This document shows, in pieces, positions 5,805 through 6,840 of a stretch of DNA of 6,840 nucleotides. The position numbers and the translations under genes were made by a program. Every line of letters starts with the position of its first letter. Position 1 is the stretch's first letter. The stretch spans positions 1 to 6,840 of the forward strand of contig CAYRJC010000045.1 of assembly GCA_964424635.1 (NCBI GenBank), given 5' to 3'. Source of the stretch: UBA920 sp964424635 (GTDB lineage: Bacteria; Patescibacteriota; Doudnabacteria; UBA920). The notes beneath the pieces are model-generated. The model had not been told where the DNA came from, searched no databases, and was given only the letters and a program-made list of their open reading frames with translations.

Positions 5805-6475
5805 AATTTCTCCTTCTTTTGAAACTCTTCAGAACTCATCTCCAAAAATGATGGAAGCTCTTTTCGAAAGTCCTTATTCATTTCCTCAACTTTCCCAGCA
5901 AAATATTGTGTGACCCATTCTGGTAAATTATGAGAGAGATGCTCGACAATATTTTTAATTCCCTCAATAATCAACAAGCGAGTCTTTGCACTAGTAGAAG
6001 TTTCTGCTTGTCTTGGCTGCACCACTACTTTACTACAATACTTTTCAAGTTCTTTAAGTTCATCTAGGGTATATGTCCCTTCTACAGCTTGTAAAACATC
6101 TGGGCAAATTCGTTTGATTAAATTCCATCTCGGTTCCTTATAACCTTTGATGGTAATTATATCGACATAGCGCAAGTGAGCCAACATTTCTGTTCTCTCT
6201 GAAAGTGGAACAACTGGACGAATGGTTCCTTCTTTACGACTACGAACTTTTTCGTCTGTTTCTACTCCTACAATCAAAACATCTCCTAATTGTTTAGCCT
6301 TTTGCAAGTATCTAGCATGACCAATATGAACCAAATCAAATGATCCAGACGTTAGAACAATTTTTAGCTTTAAGCTCTTTAAACGATTAACCTCTTCGAC
6401 TAGTTTCTCAATATCATCAAAATAACGCTGTTCAAAGCTGAACTCATCTCCAAAGTATCCTGCATTAATTGCCAT
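5801..6475 (-). CDS. HIGH-motif nucleotidyltransferase, RfaE/HldE C-terminal-domain type
   Basis: The core (about residues 37-170) is a cytidylyltransferase-like Rossmann domain. SGSFDLVHIGH (43-53) contains the nucleotide-binding HIGH motif. GDVLIVGVETDEKVRSRK (64-81) and RPVVPLSERTEML (86-98) closely follow the HldE/RfaE pattern, and ETSTSAKTR (158-166) corresponds to the ISTS-like end motif. Such enzymes join a sugar- or polyol-phosphate to NMP, releasing pyrophosphate. HldE makes ADP-heptose and relatives make CDP-glycerol, but the substrate cannot be read from this sequence. Extra parts are an N-terminal ~36 residues and a charged, helical C-terminal tail (171-224). No HldE kinase domain is present. 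The start has a strong AAGGAGGA site (6489-6482) and an extended -10 promoter upstream. It is the first gene of a two-gene unit with the deaminase fusion. Confidence 0.85.
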   Translation of the reverse strand: MAINAGYFGDEFSFEQRYFDDIEKLVEEVNRLKSLKLKIVLTSGSFDLVHIGHARYLQKAKQLGDVLIVGVETDEKVRSRKEGTIRPVVPLSERTEMLAHLRYVDIITIKGYKEPRWNLIKRICPDVLQAVEGTYTLDELKELEKYCSKVVVQPRQAETSTSAKTRLLIIEGIKNIVEHLSHNLPEWVTQYFAGKVEEMNKDFRKELPSFLEMSSEEFQKKEKL

Positions 6476-6501
6476 AATGATTCCTCCTTATTAATCAAAT
6501 T

Positions 6502-6510
6502 ATTATACCA
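6502..6510 (-). promoter_or_regulatory. Extended -10 promoter of the nucleotidyltransferase/deaminase operon
   Basis: On the minus strand TGGTATAAT (6510-6502) is a perfect -10 box with the TGn extension. The -35 position (6530-6525, TACTAC) is poor, as is common with extended -10 promoters. A second TATAAT lies 14 bp further upstream (6521-6516). The start near 6495 gives a leader of about 20 nt that includes the ribosome binding site. Confidence 0.65.
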
Positions 6511-6583
6511 ATAATATTATAAATGTAGTAGGGTAATCAATACCTGAATGTATAAAAATAGAGATATATTATATGATTTAATA

Positions 6584-6731
6584 TACCTACTTTTTAATAC
6601 TAACGATCGTCTATATATGATATTTAAACTAATTAATATGACTAAATCAAAACCGACATAGAGACAGATAAAACATAATTTTAATTTATAAAACTAATCT
6701 AATTAGTTCGGAGATGTATACAAAGTAGGTA
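6584..6731. repeat. 10-bp inverted repeat TACCTACTTT / AAAGTAGGTA
   Basis: TACCTACTTT at 6584-6593 is exactly complementary to AAAGTAGGTA at 6722-6731, with 128 bp between the arms. A related minus-strand TACCCTACTAC lies at about 6534-6524, at the -35 region of the minus operon promoter. It could be a spaced operator or chance in AT-rich DNA. Confidence 0.4.
6692..6708. repeat. Short hairpin AACTAAT-CTA-ATTAGTT
   Basis: A 7-bp perfect stem (6692-6698 with 6702-6708) has a 3-nt loop. It is AT-rich and weak on its own. Confidence 0.4.
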
Positions 6732-6769
6732 ATTCAAAACAGATTAGGATATTGAACAAAAATACCAAG

Positions 6770-6796
6770 GGGATATAAGTCTTTTTGATATATCCC
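6770..6796. repeat. Hairpin GGGATATA / TATATCCC
   Basis: Arms at 6770-6777 and 6789-6796 pair perfectly over 8 bp around an 11-nt loop. On the minus strand the stem is followed by CTTGGTATTTTTG, which is weakly terminator-like for a gene entering from the right. Confidence 0.5.
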
Positions 6797-6798
6797 GT

Positions 6799-6822
6799 GT
6801 CGCACAATGTATCTTATGCGAC
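6799..6822. repeat. Hairpin GTCGCA / TGCGAC
   Basis: A GC-rich 6-bp stem (6799-6804 with 6817-6822) around a 12-nt loop lies 2 nt after the preceding hairpin. On the plus strand only TTTG follows, so it is not a convincing terminator in that direction. Confidence 0.5.
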
Positions 6823-6840
6823 TTTGTATATATTGGTTAT

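Larger units (their letters stand above)
6522..6840. other. AT-rich intergenic region with no supported gene
   Basis: No open frame with a credible start and ribosome binding site was found on either strand, and nothing resembles a tRNA. The stretch contains several inverted repeats, listed separately, and could hold the upstream regulatory region of the minus operon. It may also carry a small RNA, or the 3' end or leader of a gene beyond the right edge. Confidence 0.6.

Noticed and set aside
6600..6700. Possible tRNA or short peptide in the right intergenic region
   Set aside because: No acceptor/T-arm pairing or TTCGA-type loop was found, and minus-strand frames close within about ten codons.

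Overview
This AT-rich window (coding and intergenic alike) most resembles a genome from the Patescibacteria/CPR group. That is an inference from gene content: a TRM11/UPF0020-type RNA methylase, a membrane-anchored 'sunset'-like domain protein, an IscS-type cysteine desulfurase with an NGSK lysine motif, and short, tightly packed nucleotide-handling genes. No rRNA, tRNA, CRISPR array or transposase was seen. The code looks standard: TAG and TGA both serve as ordinary stops at natural protein ends. Ten Ns at 1246-1255 show that this is a scaffold join, so sequence close to it deserves caution.

Left part (1-1909): a TRM11-like RNA methylase runs off the left edge on the minus strand. It diverges, across only 37 bp, from a plus-strand anchored protein whose C-terminus is lost in the N gap. 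Just after the gap lies a consensus promoter (TTGACA, 17-bp spacer, TATAAT) with a strong ribosome binding site. It drives a membrane-protein reading frame that is broken by a single in-frame TAG at codon 25. A clear rho-independent terminator follows.

Middle (1910-4970): an AT-rich gap with a good promoter leads to a full-length cysteine desulfurase, which supplies sulfur for tRNA thiolation or Fe-S assembly. Next comes a two-gene operon: a thymidylate-synthase-fold protein and a HIT-family nucleotide hydrolase/transferase. The stop codon of the first lies inside the ribosome binding site of the second. The thymidylate synthase homologue keeps the catalytic Cys, the Asn that reads the pyrimidine and the folate-side residues. 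By manual alignment it has lost three of the four arginines that hold the dUMP phosphate in the classical enzyme.

Right part (4965-6840): a palindromic, probably bidirectional terminator separates that operon from a convergent minus-strand pair. The promoter-proximal gene is a HIGH-motif nucleotidyltransferase (RfaE/HldE C-domain type). The second, overlapping it by 4 nt, is a two-part protein with an unrecognised N-terminal region and a dCMP/cytidine-deaminase C-terminal domain. The last 330 bp hold no gene that I can support, but contain several hairpins.

Functionally, four adjacent genes in two tail-to-tail units (TS homologue, HIT, deaminase fusion, cytidylyl/adenylyltransferase-like) all belong to nucleotide-handling families. 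They may form a pyrimidine-nucleotide pathway with a non-standard substrate. This is the most interesting hypothesis in the window, but it is not proven by the sequence.
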